Of a DNA stretch of 64,000 nucleotides, positions 1 to 8,231 are shown in pieces. Below the pieces are notes generated by a model that was not told the origin of the DNA, searched no databases, and saw only the letters and a program-made list of their open reading frames with translations. Position numbers and translations under genes: made by a program. The DNA is from Dyadobacter sp. CY356 (GTDB lineage Bacteria; Bacteroidota; Bacteroidia; Cytophagales; Spirosomataceae). Position 1 is the stretch's first letter. The number at the start of each line of letters is the position of its first letter. Where the stretch lies: assembly GCF_021440195.1 (NCBI RefSeq), contig NZ_JAJTSZ010000007.1, positions 248,001 to 312,000 on the forward strand. The letters run 5' to 3'.

Positions 1-527
1 ATACAAGGAGCGTGCTGCAAGCTACAAGTCGCCCACGAGATCGAATCTTCGTAGTGCTGTAACTGAAAAAGCACACAGGCGATGGCAAAAAGCGAAAGCA
101 GGGATAATTTTTTATCTCTTTTTAATAAGACAAAGAATATGAAAACGCCAATTAAACTGAGATCACCCAGCATGATCAGCCCTTTTATGTCAATTTCACC
201 GGTTATTTTGTAATAAAGCAATGTCAAAACCTTTGCAAATATTACCCGGTGCTCGAAATTCTGTTCAAAAAGGAGCATTATTTTCCTTGATATTCCGTCA
301 GATTTGATGTATTCTGACAGAAAAAGGATCAGGTTATCATAGTCGTCATAAAAGGGAAAATTGTAAGCGAAAATATATACAAAATACCCAAATAAGGCAA
401 TCACATTTCCAATCGCAATCCAGACAATGACCTTAAAAAACGAATAATATTTAGATAGCAATGTTGAGAAATTTGACATTCTTTTAAGCTGAGTATATTG
501 GTCAAAGGGCTTAGCAGGACAAGCCAT
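1..527 (-). CDS. Multipass membrane protein, C-terminus cut by window edge
   Basis: An open frame reads on the minus strand from an ATG at 527 off the left edge, about 175 codons with no stop. The first hydrophobic helix (about residues 27-50) is followed by an acidic segment containing FYDDYD, then an EHR motif, and then further hydrophobic stretches around residues 115-150. A helix, an acidic extracytoplasmic loop and a later EHR is a layout I associate with GT-C-type (dolichol/undecaprenyl-sugar using) membrane glycosyltransferases and related uncharacterised membrane proteins, but this is inference. A second ATG at 479 would remove 16 residues and places the first helix at a more typical distance from the start. 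The gene reads away from the defence cassette to its right and shares no operon with it. Confidence 0.6.
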   Translation of the reverse strand, partial: MACPAKPFDQYTQLKRMSNFSTLLSKYYSFFKVIVWIAIGNVIALFGYFVYIFAYNFPFYDDYDNLILFLSEYIKSDGISRKIMLLFEQNFEHRVIFAKVLTLLYYKITGEIDIKGLIMLGDLSLIGVFIFFVLLKRDKKLSLLSLFAIACVLFQLQHYEDSISWATCSLQHAPC

Positions 528-890
528 TGATCATAAATTTATCTCAAATGAAAGGCCTGGCAAATTGCAACGCTATCTCTGCTTCTCTCTTGATACGTTG
601 CCAACTTCTCGCCCTTTTCTAACATTTGCGATCGGATATTTTCATAGCTAAAAAAGTCCGTATCCAATCAATTAGCCTGATACAAAACTAAGATTTAACA
701 TGGACTTCCGTATAGTGGGTACATTATTTTTTTAATATGTCTTAAAAATTTTTCGACAAAAACTGCGCTTAGGGTTCAATTGTACAGAATTGATTTTACA
801 TCCACTATCCGCATTCTTTTTCTATAAGGTCTCTGTTATTGCTATATAAAAAGATTAAGTGACATGGATGGTGTGGATTGTAATTTTATT

Positions 891-933
891 GCCGTCACAG
901 AAGGCAGGCTAAAAGGCTGGCCTTTGTGATGGC
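891..933. repeat. Imperfect inverted repeat
   Basis: The arms GCCGTCACAGAAGGC (891-905) and GCCTTTGTGATGGC (920-933) pair with one G/A mismatch and one bulge around a 14-base loop. No T-run follows on either strand, so it is not a plain terminator. The right arm overlaps the tRNA-like repeat at 926-942. It could be a protein binding site or part of an old recombination junction. Confidence 0.5.
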
Positions 934-942
934 GACGGGAAT
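926..942. repeat. Degenerate copy of the tRNA-Arg 3' end (candidate att site)
   Basis: GTGATGGCGACGGGAAT matches 15 of 17 bases of 4944-4960, in the same orientation; 4944-4960 covers the last bases of the tRNA-Arg gene. The last eleven bases are identical. The two copies bracket the ietA-ietS pair, about 4.0 kb apart, as expected for the att direct repeats of a tRNA-targeting element. No integrase lies between them, so the interpretation is tentative. Confidence 0.4.
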
Positions 943-1234
943 ATGGTTATCTCTGAAAATCAGCAGCTTAAAAAAACAATTAAAATAGGGTAGCAAAATG
1001 GTATCAAATTTATGAGAGATCATTAAACTGTTATACATTTGTTAACATTAGTAATTATAAATGAAATGATATAAATACCTTTCAAAAAACAAGAAAGTAA
1101 TCGTTTTCTGCGATTTGCTACACTATCTAATGCATATCTATACATCAATCCATAGATAATTTACTGTATATTATGTATTACCATCTCAAATTTGCATCTT
1201 AACATAGTATTAAGGGCAACTACTTTGTTTATTT

Positions 1235-2233
1235 ATGAATCAAGATCTCATGATACGGCTTTTTCGCTCAATTGAGGGAGAAAAGAAAGATGATATTGTC
1301 CAGGTTGCTGAGTTTATCATAGATGATGAACGAAAAAAAGGGCATACAAGGCTAGCAGATCGATTATCATCTATTCTGGAGTCAAATATCAATACGCATC
1401 AGTCTTATAAAGGAGAGATGCAAAATATTTTTGGATCAGACCTAAACATTCCCAAAGAGAACCGTAACAATATTCCCTTGGCAACGGCCATCAGCCGGGA
1501 AAATTTGCGACATGAAATGGTTCTACCAGCTGAAATTGAATTAAAGATACAAAGAATAGAAAAGGAATTTGTTGCGAGAGAGCGTCTTGCATTATATGGA
1601 CTTAAACCAAGGAGAAGAATCTTATTTCATGGTGGGCCAGGATGTGGGAAAAGCATGAGCGCAGAACGAATAGCCTGGAACATTGGATTACCGTTTTTAA
1701 AAGTACGGTTTGAGGCAATTATATCTTCTTACCTCGGAGAGTCTGCATCTAATCTAAAAAAATTATTTGAGGCCATTAAAAATTTCCCATGTGTCTTATT
1801 ACTAGATGAGTTTGATTTTATAGCAAAATCTAGGGATAGCAAACACGATGTAGGAGAAATGCATAGAATTGTCAATATATTGCTAAATGTACTGGAAGAC
1901 TATGAAGGGCCTGGTATTATCGTTGCAACAACCAATTTAGAAGGAAGCATCGATAAAGCACTATTTAGAAGGTTTGACGATATCATTGAAATTACCAAAC
2001 CAGGGAAAGAAGAGATTTTAAGAATACTTAAATCTACTCTTTCCGCTATAGACACCCAACCAAATTTAGCATGGAAAGATCTCTCTAACAAGATGTTAGG
2101 TTTTTCTGCGGCGCTCATTGTAAAAATTGCCATTGACGCTGCGAAAATATCTGTTATCCAAGGAAAAGGCATAGTTAATGAAGACAACATCTTACAATCT
2201 CTAAGTGAAAACCAACTTTATTACAAATCCTAA
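1235..2233 (+). CDS. ietA: AAA+ ATPase of the IetAS defence pair
   Basis: This 332-residue cytosolic AAA-family ATPase has Walker A GGPGCGKS (133-140), Walker B ending in DE (191-192), a sensor-1 Asn in ATTN (231-234) and a candidate arginine finger RR at 245-246. The N-terminal 100 residues are helical and not recognisable, and probably bind the partner protease. The stop codon overlaps the ATG of the downstream subtilisin-like protease by one base (TAATG), so the two are translationally coupled. An AAA ATPase followed by a subtilase is the IetA/IetS arrangement, first described for stability of Agrobacterium plasmid pTiC58 and later reported as an anti-phage system. The presumed role is to control or activate the protease on sensing an intruder; the trigger is unknown. 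I am sure of the ATPase family and fairly sure of the IetA assignment. Confidence 0.85.
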   Translation: MNQDLMIRLFRSIEGEKKDDIVQVAEFIIDDERKKGHTRLADRLSSILESNINTHQSYKGEMQNIFGSDLNIPKENRNNIPLATAISRENLRHEMVLPAEIELKIQRIEKEFVARERLALYGLKPRRRILFHGGPGCGKSMSAERIAWNIGLPFLKVRFEAIISSYLGESASNLKKLFEAIKNFPCVLLLDEFDFIAKSRDSKHDVGEMHRIVNILLNVLEDYEGPGIIVATTNLEGSIDKALFRRFDDIIEITKPGKEEILRILKSTLSAIDTQPNLAWKDLSNKMLGFSAALIVKIAIDAAKISVIQGKGIVNEDNILQSLSENQLYYKS

Positions 2234-4764
2234 TGTCAGATTTCCCTCACCTTCCTCTATCACGAAAAATTTTTGGAGAATATAAATTTCCATCGGGTGG
2301 CTCAAATAAAAAAGGAGCTCTTACTTTACAAAATTTAGTAAATAGGCCTGCACATGCTGTCTCACTGACGACAAGCATTTCTAGTCTACGAAAAAGATGG
2401 GTTACGCAACGAACAGAAAGAGAAAATAAGGGATTGCCTGAATTGCCATTTGAAGATAAAATACCTGTCTTTCTTCAAATTGATACAGAATCATTTCCGA
2501 TTGAATCACTTAAACATTGGGGAATTGAACTTCTCTCAGAAGAACAAAACGGCTATGTAATTGGTGTATCTACCGATGATTTCTCATCTCTATCAGAAAA
2601 AATTGCTGCTTTCATCGCTTCTCAAGGAAGGTATAAAGATACTGCTGCCAAGTTATGGAGTATAAATGACGGTGTCACATGGCGAATCCAGAATATACTA
2701 ACTCCTGAATTAAGTGCGAACTGGGATCGTCTTGGTGATCGTGACATGTTTTTTGTGTATGCAGGAATTGCATGTTACCTCTCTGCGCCAGCTTACCCGG
2801 ATAAAAAGGATCTGACCGATGAACAATATTCAGTGAAGATAGAAAAATGGCATCAAGCTGATCGTTTAATAAGAGAGCAACGTGACGACAAAGCGTTTGA
2901 AAGGCAAGATCAATTTGATGTTCTTTTAGGAAATTATGGAGCAACAGACATTAGTGCGTACATCGATTTTAATGATAGCTTCTATATATCTTTCAAAATC
3001 AATGGGCTTGGATTGAAAGATTTAACATTGAATTACCCGTATCTATTTGAATTAGGGCTTAATAGCTCACAAAATGACTTTTTTGGTGATGATGGAGAGG
3101 TTTTAGAAATCACCACTCAACTAGCTGCACCAGACCTTAACGCTCCGAAAATTTGCGTAATCGATAGCGGAATTCAAGAAAATCACAAATTATTAAATCC
3201 AGCAATATTATCCGGTTTATCATTATCTTTTGTACCTAATGACACTGACGTTGCTGATAAAGTAAGCTCAGGTGGGCATGGAACCAAAGTTGCGGGTGCG
3301 ATCCTGTATGCAAATAATATTCCAAAATCTGGTAATCACCAACTACCTTTTTGGTTAGTAAATGCTCGTGTGCTTAATGATCAAAATTTAATTCCTGATG
3401 GAGTTGATCCAGCTAATTTAATGATCAATGTAGTACAGCAATTTGACGAATGTAAAATATTCAACCTCTCAATTGCCCAAGAAAATGCATTCTCTGGTAC
3501 GCATATGCCGGCCTGGGCGGCCACCATCGATAAACTAACACATGAGAAGGAGAAGCTTTTTATAATTGCAGCTGGTAATATTGCTCGTTCTTCATCTAAA
3601 GCAGGTTCACCAGGCATTCGAGAATATATCGATAATGGGCATGAATATCCTAATTTCTTGACACAAGTAAGTAGTAAGGTTGCCAATCCATCTATTTCCT
3701 CTTTTTCATTGACAGTAGGTTCAGTTTGTCATAACAATTATGAAGATGATGATAAACAATCATTCGGAAAGCTTAACGATCCATCATCCTTTTCACGTTC
3801 AGGTCTAGGAATTTGGGATATGATTAAGCCAGATGTTGTAGAGTACGGAGGAGACTTTGCAGTAGAAAAATTAGGCAGTAAATTATTATCAAACGAACAG
3901 TCAATTTCTCCTGAATTAATTTGCTCTACTCTAAATTCAAATTCTGCTATTAGTAAGCACTCTGTTGGAACTTCTTTTTCAGCCCCCAAAGTAACACACA
4001 TTGCTGGTTGGCTAAATAAAAAATTCCCCTTGCTTTCACCAATTTCTTATAAGGCATTAATTGTCCAATCTGCAAGACTTCCTGAGGAAAAATGGAGAGA
4101 TCCTTCTGTAATAGACATGCAAATGCTTGGATATGGAATTCCGTCTTTAAATAGAGCTTCAGAAAATTCTGAGTCACGAATAACATTTTTAAGTGAAGGC
4201 AAAGTTTCTCCCAAATCCGCAGATGTCTATGTAATAAATGTTCCAAAAGAAATTAACCGCCCTGGTTTAGACAGCGAAATACTGGTAGAAATCACTTTGT
4301 CATATACCTCTAAAATTAGACGTACAAGAAAATATCTTAAATCTTACCTTTCTTCATGGTTAGGCTGGGAAATCTCTACATTTAATGAGAACTATGAGGT
4401 TTTTTCAAAAAGAGTTTTAAAAATGTTTAGTGATCCAAAGCCGAATGGTGGTGGGACAGATAATATACCATGGACCATCTACGACCGGTCTAATAGAGGT
4501 CAAATACGGGATATAAAGAGGCAGGATAATACCACTCAGAAAGATTGGTGCATGATTCCATCAAATAAATTACCAAAGGAATTTTGTATAGCGGTTGTTG
4601 GGCATAATGGCTGGCAAAAAGGATTAAAAGACATTATTCCATACTCAATTGTAGTCAGTTTTGAAGTTATTGGATCCCAGTTGCCGATTTACGAAACATT
4701 TGAAATTGCAAACCGAGTTACGATACAGCCCGAAAGCAGGTTTGAAGTTCAAATACAGGATTAA
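2233..4764 (+). CDS. ietS: Subtilisin-like serine protease of the IetAS pair
   Basis: This S8-family protease of 843 residues has its catalytic triad visible: Asp311 in VIDSGI, His349 in GGHGT and Ser581 in GTSFSAP, with the oxyanion-hole Asn449 in AAGN. There is no signal peptide, so the enzyme should act in the cytoplasm, unlike most subtilases. About 300 residues precede the catalytic domain and about 250 follow it; neither part resembles a domain I know. A cytosolic subtilase coupled to an AAA ATPase matches IetS, the toxic effector of the IetAS system, which would cleave host or phage proteins when released from control. It overlaps ietA by one base. About 180 bases after its stop lie the tRNA terminator and tRNA-Arg on the opposite strand. 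Confidence 0.85.
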   Translation: MSDFPHLPLSRKIFGEYKFPSGGSNKKGALTLQNLVNRPAHAVSLTTSISSLRKRWVTQRTERENKGLPELPFEDKIPVFLQIDTESFPIESLKHWGIELLSEEQNGYVIGVSTDDFSSLSEKIAAFIASQGRYKDTAAKLWSINDGVTWRIQNILTPELSANWDRLGDRDMFFVYAGIACYLSAPAYPDKKDLTDEQYSVKIEKWHQADRLIREQRDDKAFERQDQFDVLLGNYGATDISAYIDFNDSFYISFKINGLGLKDLTLNYPYLFELGLNSSQNDFFGDDGEVLEITTQLAAPDLNAPKICVIDSGIQENHKLLNPAILSGLSLSFVPNDTDVADKVSSGGHGTKVAGAILYANNIPKSGNHQLPFWLVNARVLNDQNLIPDGVDPANLMINVVQQFDECKIFNLSIAQENAFSGTHMPAWAATIDKLTHEKEKLFIIAAGNIARSSSKAGSPGIREYIDNGHEYPNFLTQVSSKVANPSISSFSLTVGSVCHNNYEDDDKQSFGKLNDPSSFSRSGLGIWDMIKPDVVEYGGDFAVEKLGSKLLSNEQSISPELICSTLNSNSAISKHSVGTSFSAPKVTHIAGWLNKKFPLLSPISYKALIVQSARLPEEKWRDPSVIDMQMLGYGIPSLNRASENSESRITFLSEGKVSPKSADVYVINVPKEINRPGLDSEILVEITLSYTSKIRRTRKYLKSYLSSWLGWEISTFNENYEVFSKRVLKMFSDPKPNGGGTDNIPWTIYDRSNRGQIRDIKRQDNTTQKDWCMIPSNKLPKEFCIAVVGHNGWQKGLKDIIPYSIVVSFEVIGSQLPIYETFEIANRVTIQPESRFEVQIQD

Positions 4765-4909
4765 TTGCGATTTACATAGCATTCTATTCCTTGGTCTGTG
4801 CCCTCACAGACCCATTTGAATCTATTCTTGAGACAAAGATAGAATATCAAAATAATACTCCCGATCCAGTCATATTTTGTAACGACAAGAATATTTACCC
4901 CAAAAAACA

Positions 4910-4941
4910 AAAAAGCCGCCCCAAAAAATTGAGGCGGCTTA
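4910..4941 (-). terminator. Intrinsic terminator of tRNA-Arg
   Basis: Read on the minus strand, AAGCCGCC pairs with GGCGGCTT around an 11-base loop and is followed by a run of six T. It starts four bases after the tRNA 3' end. It also lies after the ietS stop on the plus strand, where it lacks a T-run. Confidence 0.8.
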
Positions 4942-4944
4942 AAG

Positions 4945-5016
4945 TGACCGCGACGGGAATCGAACCCATATCTAGAGTTTAGGAAACTCCTATTCTATCC
5001 GTTGAACTACGCAGTC
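4945..5016 (-). tRNA. tRNA-Arg (anticodon CCU)
   Basis: The minus strand folds into a complete cloverleaf of 72 bases. The acceptor arm is GACTGCG/CGCGGTC, the D arm GTTC/GAAT, the anticodon arm GGAGT/ACTCT with loop TTCCTAA giving anticodon CCU, and the T arm ATGGG/CCCGT with loop TTCGATT. The discriminator is A and the CCA tail is not encoded. It reads AGG codons. Its 3' end faces the ietAS cassette, the usual orientation for elements that integrate into tRNA 3' ends. Confidence 0.93.
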
Positions 5017-5023
5017 AAAACAA

Positions 5024-5053
5024 ATTGGTATCCATATTCCTATGAATACCAAT
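5024..5053 (-). terminator. Hairpin between hflX and tRNA-Arg
   Basis: ATTGGTAT and ATACCAAT form an eight-base-pair stem, extended by CATA/TATG after one mismatch. On the minus strand it follows the hflX stop and is trailed by TTTGTTTT, so it may terminate hflX. It could instead be a processing leader of the tRNA transcript. Confidence 0.5.
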
Positions 5054-5060
5054 CGGGGTG

Positions 5061-5092
5061 CAAAAGTGGAAAAATTCCGATTCAATTACAAG
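5061..5092 (-). promoter_or_regulatory. Candidate promoter of tRNA-Arg
   Basis: On the minus strand CTTG, a 20-base spacer and CACTTTTG resemble the Bacteroidota sigma factor pattern TTTG-N19-TAnnTTTG with one mismatch in each box. It lies about 45 bases before the tRNA. Confidence 0.35.
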
Positions 5093-5095
5093 TGA

Positions 5096-6346
5096 TTATT
5101 CTTCTGATTGCACAGCAGAATATCCTAAATCTAGCCAGTTTGGATAAATCGCGAAGTGTTTGGATTTTACCGCAGCAAATAACGTATTGCGCAGCTCTTC
5201 CATATTTTCTTTTTTAGCCGCAGAAATAAATACAACCTGATCTGCCTTGTGCGCCAGATAGCTTTTTTTCAACTGATCCAAAACGCTTTCTGTGGATGCT
5301 TCTTCGGGAACTGTATTTCCTTCATCATCCCATTCTTCTGCTTTTGGAGCTGGCTGGTATAAATCAATTTTGTTGAAAACAAGGATCGTCTGCTTGTCCG
5401 CCGCTCCGATTTCCACCAAAGTATTGTTTACAACTTCCAGATGTTCTTCATAAGATTCATGGGAAATATCAACAACGTGCACCAGAATATCAGCTTCACG
5501 AACTTCGTCCAGCGTAGATTTAAAAGACTCGATCAGTGTTGTTGGCAATTTCCTGATAAACCCAACCGTATCGGTCAACAGGAATGGAATATTTTCCATA
5601 TTCACTTTCCGGACCGTAGAATCCACGGTGGCGAAAAGTTTGTTTTCAGCAAAAATATCAGATTTAGAAAGTGCCTGCATCAGTGTTGATTTCCCAACGT
5701 TGGTATACCCCACGATCGCAACACGCACCAGACGGTCACGTTCCTTGCGCCTTGTCATACTTTGACGGTCCACCTTTTCAAGTTTTTCCTGCAAAAACGC
5801 AATTCTGTCTTTTACAATACGTCTATCCGTTTCAAGTTCCGTTTCCCCCGGACCGCGCATACCAACGCCCGCCCCGGACTGGCGACTCAAATGGGTCCAC
5901 AGTCTTGTCAACCGAGGATACATATATTGGTACTGTGCAAGTTCTACCTGCAATTTCGATTGTGCTGTTTTGGCACGCATCGCAAAAATATCCAGGATCA
6001 GAAGACTTCTGTCCAGTACTTTTATATCTTTAAAAACAACTTCAAGGTTACGCACTTGTGAAGGCGACAGGTCATCATCGAAAATAACCATATCCACAGG
6101 GTTCGCTGTGATGAAAGTATTTATTTCTTCCAGTTTTCCTTTTCCTACATAAGTCTTTATATCAGCTCTTTCCAGATTCTGGGTGAACTTATGGAGCGTT
6201 TTGACACCCAAAGTAGCAGCCAGAAAATCCAGCTCTTCCAGGTATTCTTTGGTTTTTGCGGTGGTTTGTTTTTGTGTACTTACAGCTACCAGCACAGCTG
6301 TTTCCTGCGCAACGGCAGTAGAAAATAACTTACTTTTATCAATCAT
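5096..6346 (-). CDS. hflX: GTPase HflX
   Basis: HflX is a ribosome-associated GTPase that splits stalled or stressed 70S ribosomes. The 416 residues show the HflX N-terminal domain, the glycine-rich linker GAGVGMRGPGE (158-168), and the G domain with G1 GYTNVGKS (213-220), G3 DTVGF (259-263) and G4 NKID (325-328). The glycine-rich motif directly before the G domain is the hallmark that separates HflX from Era and Der. A short acidic insert near residues 340-350 lies within the G domain. The gene stands alone, transcribed towards the tRNA-Arg, with no obvious operon partners. Confidence 0.95.
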   Translation of the reverse strand: MIDKSKLFSTAVAQETAVLVAVSTQKQTTAKTKEYLEELDFLAATLGVKTLHKFTQNLERADIKTYVGKGKLEEINTFITANPVDMVIFDDDLSPSQVRNLEVVFKDIKVLDRSLLILDIFAMRAKTAQSKLQVELAQYQYMYPRLTRLWTHLSRQSGAGVGMRGPGETELETDRRIVKDRIAFLQEKLEKVDRQSMTRRKERDRLVRVAIVGYTNVGKSTLMQALSKSDIFAENKLFATVDSTVRKVNMENIPFLLTDTVGFIRKLPTTLIESFKSTLDEVREADILVHVVDISHESYEEHLEVVNNTLVEIGAADKQTILVFNKIDLYQPAPKAEEWDDEGNTVPEEASTESVLDQLKKSYLAHKADQVVFISAAKKENMEELRNTLFAAVKSKHFAIYPNWLDLGYSAVQSEE

Positions 6347-6690
6347 TCAGGATACATTTTTTGTTCAGGCTTTCACACTTTCCTGAGCTGTCCCAGTGGC
6401 AAAAGCATCCCTTTTTTAACAGAAACGGTAAATTGAGAACGGATTTTAAACGCCAAAAGTTCAGGTTCAAACGGCATGAAGTTACGACTTCCACCAATAG
6501 TATTCCAGTTTTTTATTTGAATATTCAAAAAACAGTTTTGTATCTTTGTAAAAATCGCTTTAAGCCTATGTTGATCGTCGTCTTCGGTTCATTGTAACCA
6601 CACTGCATTTTTTGGTCCTTCTCACAGGATTGTTCAGCTGCGTCTCTGAAACGCAGGTATCTTATCATTAATCTGAATTTCTCTTCTCAA
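6347..6690. other. Intergenic region between hflX and the MATE gene
   Basis: This divergent intergenic stretch of about 340 bases must carry the promoters of hflX and the MATE exporter. Only the rightward promoter candidate at 6516-6548 is recognisable. I see no gene or RNA structure in it. Confidence 0.5.
6516..6548 (+). promoter_or_regulatory. Bacteroidota-type promoter upstream of the MATE gene
   Basis: TTTG at 6516-6519 and TATCTTTG at 6541-6548 fit the -33/-7 consensus TTTG and TAnnTTTG, with a spacer of 21 bases. The start codon at 6691 is about 140 bases further on, so a long leader is implied. Confidence 0.5.
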
Positions 6691-8076
6691 ATGAAAAAGT
6701 GGCTACAACTGCTTCGTCAGGCCCTGAGCGGCTCCGAAGAAAGTTTTACTGATGGCAGCATCAACCGGGCAATTTTTCTTCTTTCTGTCCCTATGATCAT
6801 GGAAATGGTCATGGAATCCCTTTTTGCTGTTGTCGATATATTTTTTGTCTCCAAAGTCAGTATTGAAGCGGTTGCAACCGTAGGACTTACCGAATCGGTT
6901 ATCACACTCGTTTATTCGGTAGCCATTGGATTAAGTACCGCCGCAACCGCCACCATCGCCCGACGTATAGGCGAAGGGAACATGCCGCAGGCGCGTGTTG
7001 CAATCGGGCAGGTGATCTTAATTTCACTTGCCATTTCTCTGCCCATCGCCCTTGCAGGTTTTTTGTTTGCCGGTGATGTATTAAGCATTATGGGTGCAGA
7101 TCCGAAAGTGATTGAAACCGGGACGATTTTCGCGCAAATACAGTTTCTCAGTGCACCTGTTGTAATTTTATTATACTCATTAAGCGGCGCATTACGTGGT
7201 GCCGGCGCGGCTGCGACAGCGATGCGCTCCTTGATCATCGCAAATGTCTTAAACATGATCCTGGGGCCGACGCTGATTTTTGGCTTTGGATTTATTCCCG
7301 CTTTCGGTGTAACAGGCGCGGCAATCGCCACGGCTTTGGGCCGTTCGATTGGTGTGGGTTATCAATTATATTCATTAACACGTGTGAATAAAGCTTTGGC
7401 ATTTGTCTGGGCAGATTTGAAACCGCACAAAGAGACGATCGTAAGTATGGTAAAAGTTGCTGCCGGCGGCACCGGACAGTTTTTAGTTTCCTCCGCAAGC
7501 TGGATTTTTCTCACAAGAATTCTGGCAGAATTTGGCAGCGATGTTGTAGCGGGTTATACCATTGCGATTCGCGTGATCATGTTTACGCTCCTTCCTGCAT
7601 GGGGTTTGGCAAATGCAGCAGCTACTTTGGTTGGACAAAACCTGGGTGCCGGAAAACCGGAACGCGCAGAAATCTCGGTATGGAAATGTGCATCCTACAA
7701 TTTGTTTTTCCTGCTCGGACTTTCCATTTTAATGTTTGTGGGAGCCGAAAACATCATCGGCTGGTTCAGTCCGAATATCGAAGTGATCCATACCGGAAAA
7801 CTCGCTTTGCGGGTTTTGTGTCTTGGTTATGGTTTTTACGCATACAGTATGGTGATCATCCAGTCGCTGAATGGGGCCGGTGATACCAAAACACCTACTG
7901 TTTTAAACCTGATCTGTTTCTGGCTACTTGAAATTCCATTGGCTTATGTTCTGGCAATTTTCTTCGCACTTGGGCCCATTGGAGTCTTTATTTCAGTACC
8001 CGTAGCAGAATCAATTCTGGCATTGCTGGGAATATGGAGGTTTAGACTGGGAAAATGGAAAACAGTAAAGGTGTAG
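6691..8076 (+). CDS. MATE-family multidrug/Na+ or H+ antiporter
   Basis: This 461-residue inner-membrane protein has about twelve hydrophobic helices in two related halves, the layout of the MATE (NorM/DinF-type) family that exports cationic drugs in exchange for Na+ or H+. The first half starts with a segment rich in small and aromatic residues around INRAIFLLSVPMIME, typical of the first MATE helix, and the second half begins around residue 240. No transport partner or regulator is directly linked. The crp-like gene downstream is separated by an inverted-repeat block that probably ends transcription. Substrate cannot be read from sequence. Confidence 0.9.
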   Translation: MKKWLQLLRQALSGSEESFTDGSINRAIFLLSVPMIMEMVMESLFAVVDIFFVSKVSIEAVATVGLTESVITLVYSVAIGLSTAATATIARRIGEGNMPQARVAIGQVILISLAISLPIALAGFLFAGDVLSIMGADPKVIETGTIFAQIQFLSAPVVILLYSLSGALRGAGAAATAMRSLIIANVLNMILGPTLIFGFGFIPAFGVTGAAIATALGRSIGVGYQLYSLTRVNKALAFVWADLKPHKETIVSMVKVAAGGTGQFLVSSASWIFLTRILAEFGSDVVAGYTIAIRVIMFTLLPAWGLANAAATLVGQNLGAGKPERAEISVWKCASYNLFFLLGLSILMFVGAENIIGWFSPNIEVIHTGKLALRVLCLGYGFYAYSMVIIQSLNGAGDTKTPTVLNLICFWLLEIPLAYVLAIFFALGPIGVFISVPVAESILALLGIWRFRLGKWKTVKV

Positions 8077-8211
8077 CTATCGGCAATCGGCTTTCGGCTT
8101 TCGGCTTTCAGATCATGAAATTGAACAAAGTTGATAATCATTCAGTTGAATAGCTGAACTGGTTTTCAAACATCAGAATCCTGATAAGCTGAAAGCCGAT
8201 AGCGACTGCCG
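8077..8211. repeat. REP-like inverted repeat with CGGCTTT iterations
   Basis: The left side (8077-8111) holds CTATCGG followed by three CGGCTTT iterations ending in CAG. The right side (8188-8211) holds GCTGAAAGCCGATAG, the reverse complement of the left side's outer parts. The block could fold into a large hairpin between the MATE and regulator genes. The composition looks like an interspersed REP-type element rather than a plain terminator. Confidence 0.55.
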
Positions 8212-8231
8212 AAGTTAAAATTACAATCCTT

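Larger units (their letters stand above)
528..1234. other. AT-rich intergenic region upstream of ietA
   Basis: About 700 bases with no convincing gene on either strand. The part nearest ietA is strikingly AT-rich. Two items stand out and are listed separately: a hairpin near 891-933 and a short copy of the tRNA-Arg 3' end at 926-942. Promoters for ietA and for the leftward membrane protein must lie here, but I cannot place them with confidence. Confidence 0.6.

Noticed and set aside
1235..4764. ietAS as part of a prophage
   Set aside because: No capsid, tail, integrase or lysis genes are in the window.
4791..4982. A 63-codon frame after ietS
   Set aside because: It overlaps the tRNA-Arg and its terminator antisense and has no start context or family resemblance.
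5441..6386. Several plus-strand frames inside hflX
   Set aside because: They are antisense shadows of hflX, which has clear GTPase motifs on the minus strand.
6361..6597. A 78-codon frame in the hflX-MATE gap
   Set aside because: It overlaps the only promoter-like boxes for the MATE gene and has no recognisable protein pattern.
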